From SIG636 sp045537905 (lineage in GTDB: Bacteria; Bacillota; Clostridia; Oscillospirales; CAG-382), in contig JAZSQJ010000055.1 of assembly GCA_045537905.1 (NCBI GenBank), positions 1-18,231 of the forward strand: a stretch of 18,231 bases of DNA, in the 5' to 3' direction. The notes below the pieces were generated by a model. It was not told the origin of the DNA. It saw only the letters and a list, made by a program, of their open reading frames with translations, and did no database searches. Position numbers and translations under genes: made by a program. This document shows, piece after piece, positions 1-6,713 of this stretch. Within the stretch, counting starts at the first letter, position 1; the number at the start of each line of letters is the position of its first letter.

Positions 1-33
1 AAGCTGGCAGAGTGCTGAGAAAGAGTGCAGGCA

Positions 34-120
34 AGACGAACCGAGGCGATAACTGTAATACCACCCCACAAAAATATATTTTTGTGGGGACCCCGGAGTA
101 CTGTGAGCCGAGGTTCGTTT
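34..120. repeat. Composite palindromic intergenic repeat (left end)
   Basis: A perfect 26-base palindrome (64-89, arm CCCCACAAAAATA) is enclosed by imperfect inverted arms: ACGAACCGAGGC at 35-46 against GAGCCGAGGTTCGT at 105-118. The palindrome runs into a second small one, GGGGACCCC (86-94). The right arm, beginning GAGTACTGTGAGCCGA at 96, recurs reverse-complemented at 18192-18217 with one mismatch and one indel, and the CCCC-A-run/T-run-GGGGACCCCG part recurs at 1485-1515. Two partial recurrences within 18 kb suggest a dispersed, non-coding, structured repeat of this genome. Mobility is not shown. Confidence 0.6.
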
Positions 121-130
121 TGAACGAAAA

Positions 131-182
131 AACAAATAAAAAGTAGAAAATTCAGGGAAATTTTCCCTGAATTTTCTACTTT
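131..182 (-). terminator. Strong intrinsic terminator downstream of the leftward membrane-protein gene
   Basis: A perfect inverted repeat spans 140-182 (outer arm AAAGTAGAAAATTCAGGGA, centre at 161). Read leftward, it is followed by TTTTTATTTGTTTTTT, a good U-tract. It lies about 117 bases beyond the stop of the gene ending at 299. The T-run on the other side is only three bases, so it should act mainly on leftward transcripts. Confidence 0.8.
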
Positions 183-236
183 AGAATGAGCATATTTTAT
201 TCTTTTTCGTGCTCTGTGCTTTTGTCAGCGGTCTGG

Positions 237-262
237 CCGTCTCAAACAAAGCTTTGAGACGG
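237..262. repeat. Inverted repeat just downstream of the leftward membrane-protein gene
   Basis: CCGTCTCAAA (237-246) pairs perfectly with TTTGAGACGG (253-262) across the 6-base loop CAAAGC. It starts 37 bases past the stop codon at 299-301. No T-run follows on either strand, so it is not a classic intrinsic terminator. It may protect the 3' end of the transcript or belong to a repeat. The remaining bases of 183-298 show no open frame or RNA that I recognise. Confidence 0.5.
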
Positions 263-298
263 TGCCTTTGGCGATAATATATGCATCTTTGGAAAGGG

Positions 299-796
299 CT
301 AAGCCTTTTTCTTCTTTTTCTTTTTCTTGCTTGGCTTTTGCTGACGGTAGGCGTTATAATTTCCCAGCAGAAATATTCCGTTAATAAGCAGTGCCAAGCC
401 TATGGAAAAGAATATATACCCCAGATAGACCTTATTATAACCTTTAAGGTTGAGGTATACCTTACCGTCTGCCTTTACTCCTACCAGGGTGAGATAGGGG
501 TCGTCGGATTTCTCCACGTAATCTATCTCAAGCTTTTTGCGGTCGTTTACGTCCTGCTTAAGCTCCTCGGTCAGCACCTTGTCAAGCAGCCTATGCTCTA
601 CACGGAACTCCTTACCGTCCTGCATAGTCAGATAGCCGCATGTACGCTTGCCACCCCTGTATTCAAGCTTTGTACAAACACCGCTGTAGCTTTTAACCCG
701 GTCGGCGCTGTACATAGGGTTAGCGAGCAACCCCCACAAAACAATCAGCAAACCGATAAATATTAAAGGCACCTGTTCCTCAAAAAGCTTTTTCAT
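299..796 (-). CDS. Small two-helix membrane protein with poly-lysine C-terminus, function unknown
   Basis: This 165-residue protein is not one I recognise. It has a hydrophobic segment at about residues 10-27, a soluble middle of about 95 residues with two cysteines (near 41 and 53, the second in a CGYL stretch), and a second membrane segment at about 124-146. The tail ends in K-P-S, eight consecutive lysines and a final alanine. Both ends are probably cytoplasmic with the middle outside, which is inference from the positive tail. The start is the ATG at 794-796, with AAGGAA about nine bases upstream. It has its own consensus promoter (829-857), lies 67 bases downstream of thiT on the same strand, and is followed by a strong terminator at 131-182. 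The middle could be a DUF3592-like extracytoplasmic fold, but this is a guess. Confidence 0.75.
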   Translation of the reverse strand: MKKLFEEQVPLIFIGLLIVLWGLLANPMYSADRVKSYSGVCTKLEYRGGKRTCGYLTMQDGKEFRVEHRLLDKVLTEELKQDVNDRKKLEIDYVEKSDDPYLTLVGVKADGKVYLNLKGYNKVYLGYIFFSIGLALLINGIFLLGNYNAYRQQKPSKKKKKKKKA

Positions 797-828
797 ATCC
801 TGCCGTTCCTTGTTTTGGAATACGGTTT

Positions 829-857
829 ATTATAAGGCTTTTTACCCCTTTTGTCAA
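829..857 (-). promoter_or_regulatory. Consensus sigma-A promoter for the small membrane-protein gene
   Basis: Read leftward: TTGACA (852-857), a 17-base spacer, then TATAAT (829-834). All twelve hexamer positions match the sigma-A/sigma-70 consensus. It sits in the 67-base gap between thiT and the membrane-protein gene, about 33 bases before the latter's start codon, so that gene need not depend on the riboswitch-controlled thiT transcript. Confidence 0.8.
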
Positions 858-863
858 GGGAGG

Positions 864-1460
864 CTATTTTTGTTTATCCAAAACCCTTTGCAGTGTAGGT
901 ATAACGGGGGAAGCCAGTAATACCAAGGCGCTGTCGGGGCCTAAGTAGGAGATATTGTAAACGAAGGAGTAGGTCCACATACCCACGGTTTTAACGTAGT
1001 CGTTCCATTCGCCCGCCTTAGTTATCTCGTACCACACGATGCCGCCGCCTATAAAGTGGCAGGCGAAACGGAGCAGTACCGCAAACAGAACGCCGAGGAT
1101 TGCCGTAAGGGTTTTTTGCCCTACGGTGCCGTTTTTCTTATAGAAAAGCCCTGCAAGCCCCAAGAGGGTAAAGGGCAGAATGTAGTCCAGCATAATACAG
1201 CCTACGATGCCCATAGCCGTGGGAACGTAAGCCAGGTTTCCGCTACCCTGCCAAAGCTGGATAAGGCTGTAGACAAAGCCGCAAGCCAAGCCTCGCACTA
1301 CTCCGAAGCGGAAGGAGATAAACATAATGGGAAGGCTTGACAGCAAGGTTACCGAGCCACCCAGGGGAGCCTGGTACAGCTTAACGAAGGACAGCGCCGT
1401 TGCCAGCGCAAGCAATAGTGCGCACTCAGTAAGTGCAAGTAATTTTTGGTTTCTTTTCAT
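864..1460 (-). CDS. thiT: ThiT family thiamine ECF transporter, substrate-binding S component
   Basis: ThiT (YuaJ) is the membrane protein that captures thiamine for an energy-coupling-factor transporter. It works with the shared EcfA/EcfA'/EcfT module, which is not in this window. The 198-residue product is hydrophobic, with about six helices. It shows the ThiT pattern: LDYILPF near 91-97, an RFxCHFxGG stretch with H135, W143, and the C-terminal W-T-Y-x-F-x-YN-x-SY run (162-172) whose aromatic and Asn residues line the thiamine pocket in this family. An open frame continues 49 codons upstream, but the chosen ATG (1458-1460) has AAAGGAG ten bases before it and begins the normal S-component N-terminus; the extra codons would lie in the leader. 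The TPP riboswitch upstream independently supports the assignment. Confidence 0.93.
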   Translation of the reverse strand: MKRNQKLLALTECALLLALATALSFVKLYQAPLGGSVTLLSSLPIMFISFRFGVVRGLACGFVYSLIQLWQGSGNLAYVPTAMGIVGCIMLDYILPFTLLGLAGLFYKKNGTVGQKTLTAILGVLFAVLLRFACHFIGGGIVWYEITKAGEWNDYVKTVGMWTYSFVYNISYLGPDSALVLLASPVIPTLQRVLDKQK

Positions 1461-1484
1461 TTTTTCAAAACTCCTTTCTAAAAA

Positions 1485-1515
1485 CCCCAAAAAACCTTGA
1501 TTTTTGGGGACCCCG
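1485..1515 (-). repeat. Hairpin in the thiT leader related to the left-end repeat
   Basis: CCCCAAAAA (1485-1493) pairs with TTTTTGGGG (1501-1509), followed on the plus strand by ACCCCG. The same order (CCCC, A-run, T-run, GGGGACCCCG) occurs at 64-95. Read in the thiT direction, the stem ends in GGGG followed by TTTTTAG, so it resembles a weak terminator, and it lies directly before the AAAGGAG ribosome binding site of thiT. It may affect expression or may simply be a repeat insertion in the leader. Confidence 0.5.
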
Positions 1516-1560
1516 AAGGAAATCAGAACCCCTTTCCCTTTACTGACCGTGGTAACGAAA

Positions 1561-1597
1561 CAAAAAGGCTTGCTACGGCAAAAACCAAAGCAAGCCC
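1561..1597 (-). terminator. Intrinsic terminator in the TPP riboswitch expression platform
   Basis: Read leftward, GGCTTGCT (1589-1596) pairs with AGCAAGCC (1567-1574) over a 14-base loop and is followed by TTTTTGTTT. It lies between the TPP aptamer and thiT, the expected place for a terminator that forms when thiamine pyrophosphate binds. I did not work out a specific anti-terminator pairing. Confidence 0.8.
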
Positions 1598-1618
1598 AAA
1601 TCAGCAAAGAAAGCGCTG

Positions 1619-1703
1619 TATTTTCCTACGCCGGCATTATCCGTACAGGTACAATGGGTATAATCTCAGCCGTGTGCAACCAAAAACACACAGCACCCCA
1701 ATA
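1619..1703 (-). ncRNA. TPP riboswitch (THI element) controlling thiT
   Basis: Read leftward, the sequence has the conserved core of the thiamine pyrophosphate aptamer in order: GGGGTGC at the 5' side, a P3 stem GTGTG/CACAC, GGCTGAGA (motif at 1664-1669), ATACCC, ACCTG, then GGATAATGCCGGCGTAGG (1625-1642). P1 can close with TATT (1700-1703) against AATA (1619-1622). It sits about 160 bases upstream of thiT, behind a consensus promoter and before a terminator. The expected behaviour is transcription termination when TPP is plentiful. Confidence 0.95.
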
Positions 1704-1751
1704 TTTTATTTTCCGAAGGCGACGGTAAGGCACCGCCCTCTTATTGTTGCC

Positions 1752-1780
1752 ATTATACAACTATTTATACGCCTTGTCAA
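1752..1780 (-). promoter_or_regulatory. Consensus sigma-A promoter for the riboswitch-thiT transcript
   Basis: Read leftward: TTGACA (1775-1780), 17 bases, TATAAT (1752-1757), a full consensus match. The -35 hexamer contains the TGA stop codon (1777-1779) of the upstream lipoprotein gene. Transcription should begin near 1745, placing the whole TPP aptamer in the leader. I see no strong terminator between the lipoprotein gene and this promoter, so the long upstream operon may read through into thiT. Confidence 0.85.
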
Positions 1781-2565
1781 GACAAAAATACAAAATCCTC
1801 GGTTTTTGGAACAACTATTTCTATCCCGTCGCCCAAAGCCTTTACGCTTATTTCGTAGCTTAAGTCAAAGCTGCGGGTAAGACTTTTTTCCTCTACGCTG
1901 TAGTTGGGGTAGTAGGGAGGAGTATCGTAAACCGTGGCAGTGGTAGTGAGCTTAAGGCTGTGTAAGGAGCCGTCCTCGCCCACTACGCAGCTAAGCTCTG
2001 CCTTGCCGAAGGCGGTTTTGTCCTTCTGAGGCTTCTTAAGGGAGCAGGCGGAATAAAGGCTGTCCCCAAACAGGTCTGTCAGCGTGTCCCTGTCAAGCTC
2101 TGTCACCAGGCTGTACTTGGTGCCTGCGGCTGTTTCTGCGGTGCGGACGCTGTTTGCCTTGTCTGCCGTTACGGCAGGCAGGTTCGAGCACATAAACTGT
2201 TTAAGAAAGCTATCCCTTTCCATAACCAGATAGTACTTGTTATCCTTGTCGCTACGGTAGTAGGCACCTGCCTTGTAATAAATATCGGCGGTAGTGGCAC
2301 TGCCCTTGTAAATCTGGGTCATTCTGCCCGACATAGCCACGGGAGCGTTCCTCCTGTAATTAACGGTGCCCTGGGAGAAAAACACGCTTTCCTCCTTGCC
2401 CTTTTCGCTGACGTTAAGGGCAAAGGCTGTACTGCGGACGTCCTCGCCGTTGAAGGCTTCCACCGCTTTCGTAACGGGGCTGATATCGGCAGCCTCGCCC
2501 CTATCTGCACCTCCGCAGGAGCCAAGCAGTAAAAGCAAAGCCAGCATTAAGGGGATAAAACGCAT
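1777..2565 (-). CDS. Putative lipoprotein, last gene of the Gld-type ABC operon
   Basis: This 262-residue protein has a lipoprotein signal: a basic start, a leucine-rich core at residues 6-14, and lipobox L-G-S-C with the lipidated cysteine at 17. The mature part is soluble, beta-rich in appearance, with repeated charged/aromatic stretches (KYYLVMERD, FDLSYEISV). It should be anchored to the outer face of the membrane. I do not recognise a family; a LolA/LppX-like or DUF6612-like beta fold is possible but unproven. The ATG (2563-2565) overlaps the TGA of the upstream gene as TGATG, suggesting translational coupling; a GTG directly before it is the alternative start. GAGG lies ten bases upstream. 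Position at the end of the ABC operon suggests it works with that transporter. Confidence 0.8.
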   Translation of the reverse strand: MRFIPLMLALLLLLGSCGGADRGEAADISPVTKAVEAFNGEDVRSTAFALNVSEKGKEESVFFSQGTVNYRRNAPVAMSGRMTQIYKGSATTADIYYKAGAYYRSDKDNKYYLVMERDSFLKQFMCSNLPAVTADKANSVRTAETAAGTKYSLVTELDRDTLTDLFGDSLYSACSLKKPQKDKTAFGKAELSCVVGEDGSLHSLKLTTTATVYDTPPYYPNYSVEEKSLTRSFDLSYEISVKALGDGIEIVVPKTEDFVFLS

Positions 2566-4424
2566 CACTTGATTACCTCGCCCTTGATAAGAGCCTCCAC
2601 GTCCTTTATAAGAGTCTCCAGCAGGGAGTATTCCATAACGTACTCCACCTTGCCGTTTATAAGGCAGTACGCTTTCATACTGGAAAGCCTGCCAAAGCTT
2701 ATCTCGGTCTTTTTGCCGTTTACGGTAGCGCTTACCATAAGCAGCTCCTTGGGAGCCTCACCCTCTGCCTCGTATTCCTCTATAAAGTAGCAGTGTATAA
2801 AATGCTTATAGAAGTTACGGCAGCTAAGGAGATCAGCCTCCTTGCCGTTGATCTTGGCGGCGGTAACGGTACCCTCCTTGTTCTTGGTGAAGGTCATATG
2901 GTAGTCCACGCCGTTTCTGCGGAACGCCATACCGTCCATCTTGTCAAAGTACTGGGTAAACAGCTTGGTATCCAGGAAGTCAAGAGGGGTGTAATCAAGG
3001 AAGGTGTAGTCGGTCTTTTTAACCTTGGCTATACCAAGGACGTTCTTTTTGCCGTCCTTAACGGTTTCCTTGACGGAGTAGACGTAGATATTACCGTCCT
3101 CGTCAGCCTTGCTCATATGAACGGTACAGCGGGTCTCGCCCTCGTGCAGCCAGGAATAGCTGCGGTAGGGGGTATCCAGTCCGTACTTCTTCAAAGCCTC
3201 CTCCGTAGCCTCTGCCGCCACAACCTCGTCAGAGCTGAGGGCGCACAGAGCGTTAAGCAAATCGCCCATATTGCCGTAGTTGGGCAGGGCGTAGTCGTAG
3301 TCACCGGATATATATTTGTCGGGTCCTACTATCTTCCAGGAGTAGTTTATGGGATGGTTTTTCTTATCCTCGTCAGTCATCAGCACCGCCTTAATAGGCT
3401 CCTCGCCTCCAAGGTGAAGCTCGATATCGGTGATGGTGGAGAAAACGTCCGTAAGGTCCTTAAGAGGGGTGCCGAAGTTGGCTATAAGAAAGCTTTCCTT
3501 GGGGATAAGGATATAGTTTGCAATGCTGTTTTGCATAACGTATATCCTGTCCTTCTTGCCGTTGCAGTAGGCGTAAAAGCCCGTACCGTCGGAAAGGTTT
3601 TTGCCTACACGGATGTAGGAGGCGTTACCGTCCTTATCCTCTACGAGGATTATAGCGGTAGCGCTTTCCTCGCTGTCCAGACCGTAGCCCTTCATAAGAG
3701 ACTTGTATTCCTCCTCGGTTTCGTACTCAAGGTCGATAACGGAGGTAGAAACGGGGGCGCGACTTGCCGCCACAAGGGTGGCGGTGGTAGCGGTATCCAG
3801 GTCCATTATAGAATCCTGTAGGTAAAAGGTGCCGTCTATGGGAATAAAGGTCAGCTCGTCGTGCCGGTTCTTTACGTGGATATACTTGATATCGTTTCTT
3901 TCAATGGGGTCGTAGATGTAGGCGTAGCCTGCACTGTTTACCCTGTCGCCGTAAAGGTTAAAGCCGTCAAGAGGCTCCATTGCGGCACCAAGCTCGTCCC
4001 CAAGCAGGTGCCTGTTAAAGAAGGCTCTTACAGAGGAGGCGTAAACGGTGCCGTCCTCACGCTCCTTGAACATACCCTCCGTCTCAACGGCAAAGTCGTT
4101 GCCGCCTACGGTCAGCACGCAAGGCTCGTCACAAGCGTCAAAGCGTACCTTTATCTTTTCGTTTGCGGAGGCATAGCCCTCTGCAAGACGCATCATATAC
4201 GCCTCTGCCGCATTAGCTTTTCCCTTTTCGGCGTGGAAGGAGAAGGTAGCCTTGCCCTCAAACGCCTTGATAGCGGCAAGCTCCTCCTCGGTAAAGGGGA
4301 AGGAAATCTTTTCCTCCCCGTCCTTGTCGAAAAAGATAAAATACGCACCAAAACAAAGGGCGGCAACTACCAGCACGGCAACTATGCCTATTATTTGCTT
4401 TTGAAATTTGTTAAACTTTTTCAT
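2565..4424 (-). CDS. DUF4340-like membrane-anchored extracytoplasmic protein of the ABC operon
   Basis: The 619-residue product has one N-terminal membrane helix (about 10-31) after a basic start, and then a long extracytoplasmic region. Two segments look DUF4340-like, each beginning with a YGLD motif followed by beta-strand-like text: YGLDSEES (about residue 250) with IRVGKNLSDGTGFYAY behind it, and KKYGLDTPYRSY (about residue 425). A tandem pair of domains is therefore likely. DUF4340 proteins commonly lie next to GldG-like proteins in ABC operons; their exact role is unknown. The frame is open for 16 codons further upstream, but the ATG at 4422-4424 has GGAG five bases before it and gives the expected membrane anchor. 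It lies 10 bases after the GldG-like gene and overlaps the lipoprotein gene by one base. Confidence 0.8.
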   Translation of the reverse strand: MKKFNKFQKQIIGIVAVLVVAALCFGAYFIFFDKDGEEKISFPFTEEELAAIKAFEGKATFSFHAEKGKANAAEAYMMRLAEGYASANEKIKVRFDACDEPCVLTVGGNDFAVETEGMFKEREDGTVYASSVRAFFNRHLLGDELGAAMEPLDGFNLYGDRVNSAGYAYIYDPIERNDIKYIHVKNRHDELTFIPIDGTFYLQDSIMDLDTATTATLVAASRAPVSTSVIDLEYETEEEYKSLMKGYGLDSEESATAIILVEDKDGNASYIRVGKNLSDGTGFYAYCNGKKDRIYVMQNSIANYILIPKESFLIANFGTPLKDLTDVFSTITDIELHLGGEEPIKAVLMTDEDKKNHPINYSWKIVGPDKYISGDYDYALPNYGNMGDLLNALCALSSDEVVAAEATEEALKKYGLDTPYRSYSWLHEGETRCTVHMSKADEDGNIYVYSVKETVKDGKKNVLGIAKVKKTDYTFLDYTPLDFLDTKLFTQYFDKMDGMAFRRNGVDYHMTFTKNKEGTVTAAKINGKEADLLSCRNFYKHFIHCYFIEEYEAEGEAPKELLMVSATVNGKKTEISFGRLSSMKAYCLINGKVEYVMEYSLLETLIKDVEALIKGEVIK

Positions 4425-4434
4425 TCTGTCTCCG

Positions 4435-5991
4435 TTAAGAATGGCGTCGTCTCGTCCACACGAAGGCGGCAACGCCGAATATGGCTGCGGGTGCTACGAA
4501 GGTAACGATTACGGTCCACAGTCTTGCCTTGGCGGTGGTGATATCCAACGCCTCGTCTGCAAAGTAAACCTCCTTAACGCCTGCGTATTCCTGTACGGTG
4601 TTGGCAACACGCATTACGCTTTCAAGCAGGGCGCGGTTTGCGTACTGGGATACCAGTCCGCTTGCAGACAAAAAGTCGGTAGAGCCAAGGAGATAGGCGG
4701 TTTTGTACTTTTTGTTCTCGGTATCGCCTGCTCCGTCAGGATTCTCTATAGCCTCAGCGTTGGTGGTAAAGGCAAACAGAGGATAAACGTCCTCCTTCCC
4801 CTCACAAGCGGCGGTGGCGTGGGTGTTTATAAGCACGCCCTCACCCTGTATACGGGGGTCCTTGCTTACGCTCAGCTTAACCGCATCGTTAAACACAAAC
4901 CTCTCGCCCCCTGTGAACACGGACAGTATCTTCTCGTCCAGAGAATACTCAAGAGAGGAGGGGATGTCGCCCAGCACCAGCTTGCCGCCGCTACCCTTGA
5001 TAGAGTTGCTGTTGTCGGTGATGATGGCGTTGGGAACGTAGCTGAGACCGTAGTCCATCTCCATATACTCCATAAGGTTGGGCAGGGAGGGAGTGGAGCT
5101 GTTTACAGCCACCAGCAGGGAAGCGTTATAGGCGTCCATATATCTGCGGAGGGTGTCAATCTCGCTGTCACCCTCAGGGTTTTCCGCATCAAAGCCTAAA
5201 AAGTCGTACTTAGGGGCGCATACGATAACCAGACGGGTGTCCTCAGGCAGGGGCTCCTTATCAAGGTCAACCAGCTCCACCTCAAAGCCCATATCAAACA
5301 GGGAGTCAAACAGGGGTACCAGGTGGGAAACGTCCTCGATAGAGGTGCTGCTGCTGTCCTTTATCTTTCCCAGGTCAAGACCGTCAAGGGTCTCGCCGTG
5401 ACCGATGGTAAACACCGCCTTGGGGGTCTCCTTAAGACCTGCACGGAGTATTGCCGCAGTGTAGGTCTTTTCCCCCGTGAAGGCAACGGGGTCGTAGCTG
5501 CCCGTAGAGCTGTCGTAATAGTAAAACGCCGCAAAGTTTACAGCACGGGTGTGGTGCTTGCCCTCAACCAGCACGTGGTTGGGGGTAAGGGCGGTCTGGG
5601 TAAGGCGGGTGTACTCCTCAGCAAAGAGAGGGTCGCCGTAGATATCCACAAACTCAAGGGATATGTGTCCGTTGAACATAGACTCATAGGAACGGGCAAG
5701 CTCCAGTATCATCTTGTCGCTTACCTTGTCCTCCTCGGCAAGGAATATAAACTTAACCTTCCAGTCAGGCTCGGAGGCAAAATGCTTGTCCAAAGTCTTT
5801 TTGGTGTTTTCGCTTATGGTGTAGAATTTGGATTTGCTATCGGTTATATCCACACGCAAATCCCACTTGGCAGAAAGACCGGAGGCAACCAGGTTTACAG
5901 CTATACAAAGGATAACTACCACAGCCACAAAGCCTGCGGAAAGACTGCCGTACTTAAGCTTGCGGGAGGCTTTTTTACTTTGCTTATCCAT
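4435..5991 (-). CDS. GldG-like ABC transporter auxiliary protein
   Basis: This 518-residue protein has a membrane helix at about 15-38, a large extracytoplasmic part and a second helix near the C-terminus (about 487-511) ending in RRRHS. After the first helix comes the GldG-type stretch WDLRVDITDSKSKFYTIS. Later segments resemble the ABC_transp_aux domain: AVFTIGHGE (about 192-200), and a predicted beta strand followed by LVIVCAPKYDF, as in the GATase-like fold of this family. In Bacteroidetes GldG pairs with GldF and GldA in gliding; homologues in non-gliding bacteria belong to ABC exporters of unknown substrate. The start has AGGAGG seven bases upstream. It lies 16 bases after the permease and 10 before the DUF4340-like gene. 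Confidence 0.85.
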   Translation of the reverse strand: MDKQSKKASRKLKYGSLSAGFVAVVVILCIAVNLVASGLSAKWDLRVDITDSKSKFYTISENTKKTLDKHFASEPDWKVKFIFLAEEDKVSDKMILELARSYESMFNGHISLEFVDIYGDPLFAEEYTRLTQTALTPNHVLVEGKHHTRAVNFAAFYYYDSSTGSYDPVAFTGEKTYTAAILRAGLKETPKAVFTIGHGETLDGLDLGKIKDSSSTSIEDVSHLVPLFDSLFDMGFEVELVDLDKEPLPEDTRLVIVCAPKYDFLGFDAENPEGDSEIDTLRRYMDAYNASLLVAVNSSTPSLPNLMEYMEMDYGLSYVPNAIITDNSNSIKGSGGKLVLGDIPSSLEYSLDEKILSVFTGGERFVFNDAVKLSVSKDPRIQGEGVLINTHATAACEGKEDVYPLFAFTTNAEAIENPDGAGDTENKKYKTAYLLGSTDFLSASGLVSQYANRALLESVMRVANTVQEYAGVKEVYFADEALDITTAKARLWTVIVTFVAPAAIFGVAAFVWTRRRHS

Positions 5992-6007
5992 TTTTTAACC
6001 TCCTGAC

Positions 6008-6712
6008 TTAAGCCCATCTGCGGCGTTCGTAAACCCTTACGGTAAGGAAAAGGAACAAAGCCGCAATAGAAACATAGTATATTATCGAAGTGATGTCGAG
6101 CACGCCGTAGGTAAAGGGCTCGTACCTTGCCAGAATGGAAATCCAGTCCACAACCTTTTTAAGCCAGCCGATGCTTATGTCGGAAAGGAAGTTTACCGCC
6201 AGCATAACGAATATAACGTCCATAGAGGTGATGGCGGAAACCAGGGCGTCCTCGGTAAGGGAGGAGAAGAAGATACCTATAGCAAGGAACAAAGCGCCTA
6301 TAAAGAACAGGCATATAAGGTTGGAGGCAAGGAGGGCAACGTTGGGGTTGCCGTAGGTCTCCAACAGGAAAAAGTTAAGGCTGTTACAAAGAAGCACCGC
6401 CGCAAACACGGTAAGGGCGGCAAAATACTTGCCCATAATCATACCGCCGACGGAAACGGGGGAAGTCATAAGAAGCTGCTCGGACTTAGTCTTACGCTCC
6501 TCAGACAAGGACTTCATAGTAAGCAGGGGAAGCAGTACCGCAAAAGCGTAGATAAGATACTGAAAATAGTCGCTTACGCTGCTGTCAGACTGCCTCTGCA
6601 GGGTGCAGATGGAGAAAAGAAGCCCCGATATCGCCAAAAAGTTGGCAGTAAACAGGTAGCCGATAGGGGAAATAAAGTAACCCTTAAGCTCTCGCTTGTA
6701 AATAGCAAACAT
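6008..6712 (-). CDS. GldF-like ABC-2 type permease
   Basis: The 234-residue product is an integral membrane protein with about six hydrophobic segments (roughly 12-35, 50-66, 90-115, 126-150, 155-175, 206-226). After the second helix it has S-x-EERKTKSEQLLMTSPVS, a hallmark of GldF-type ABC-2 permeases. It should form the channel for the ATPase encoded just upstream. An in-frame extension of 20 codons exists, but the ATG at 6710-6712 leads into the usual MFAIYKRELKGYF start, with GGAGGGG 8-10 bases before it. The start codon lies only one base after the stop of the ATPase gene, indicating translational coupling. Substrate unknown. Confidence 0.9.
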   Translation of the reverse strand: MFAIYKRELKGYFISPIGYLFTANFLAISGLLFSICTLQRQSDSSVSDYFQYLIYAFAVLLPLLTMKSLSEERKTKSEQLLMTSPVSVGGMIMGKYFAALTVFAAVLLCNSLNFFLLETYGNPNVALLASNLICLFFIGALFLAIGIFFSSLTEDALVSAITSMDVIFVMLAVNFLSDISIGWLKKVVDWISILARYEPFTYGVLDITSIIYYVSIAALFLFLTVRVYERRRWA

Positions 6713-6713
6713 A

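Noticed and set aside
1711..1742. GC-rich stretch between the thiT promoter and the TPP aptamer as a terminator
   Set aside because: Only a short stem with a bulge can form and no U-run follows closely.
2793..4505. Long rightward frames opposite the DUF4340-like gene
   Set aside because: The translations are low-complexity shadows rich in Val, Gly and Leu; the leftward frame has a start signal, a membrane anchor and operon context.
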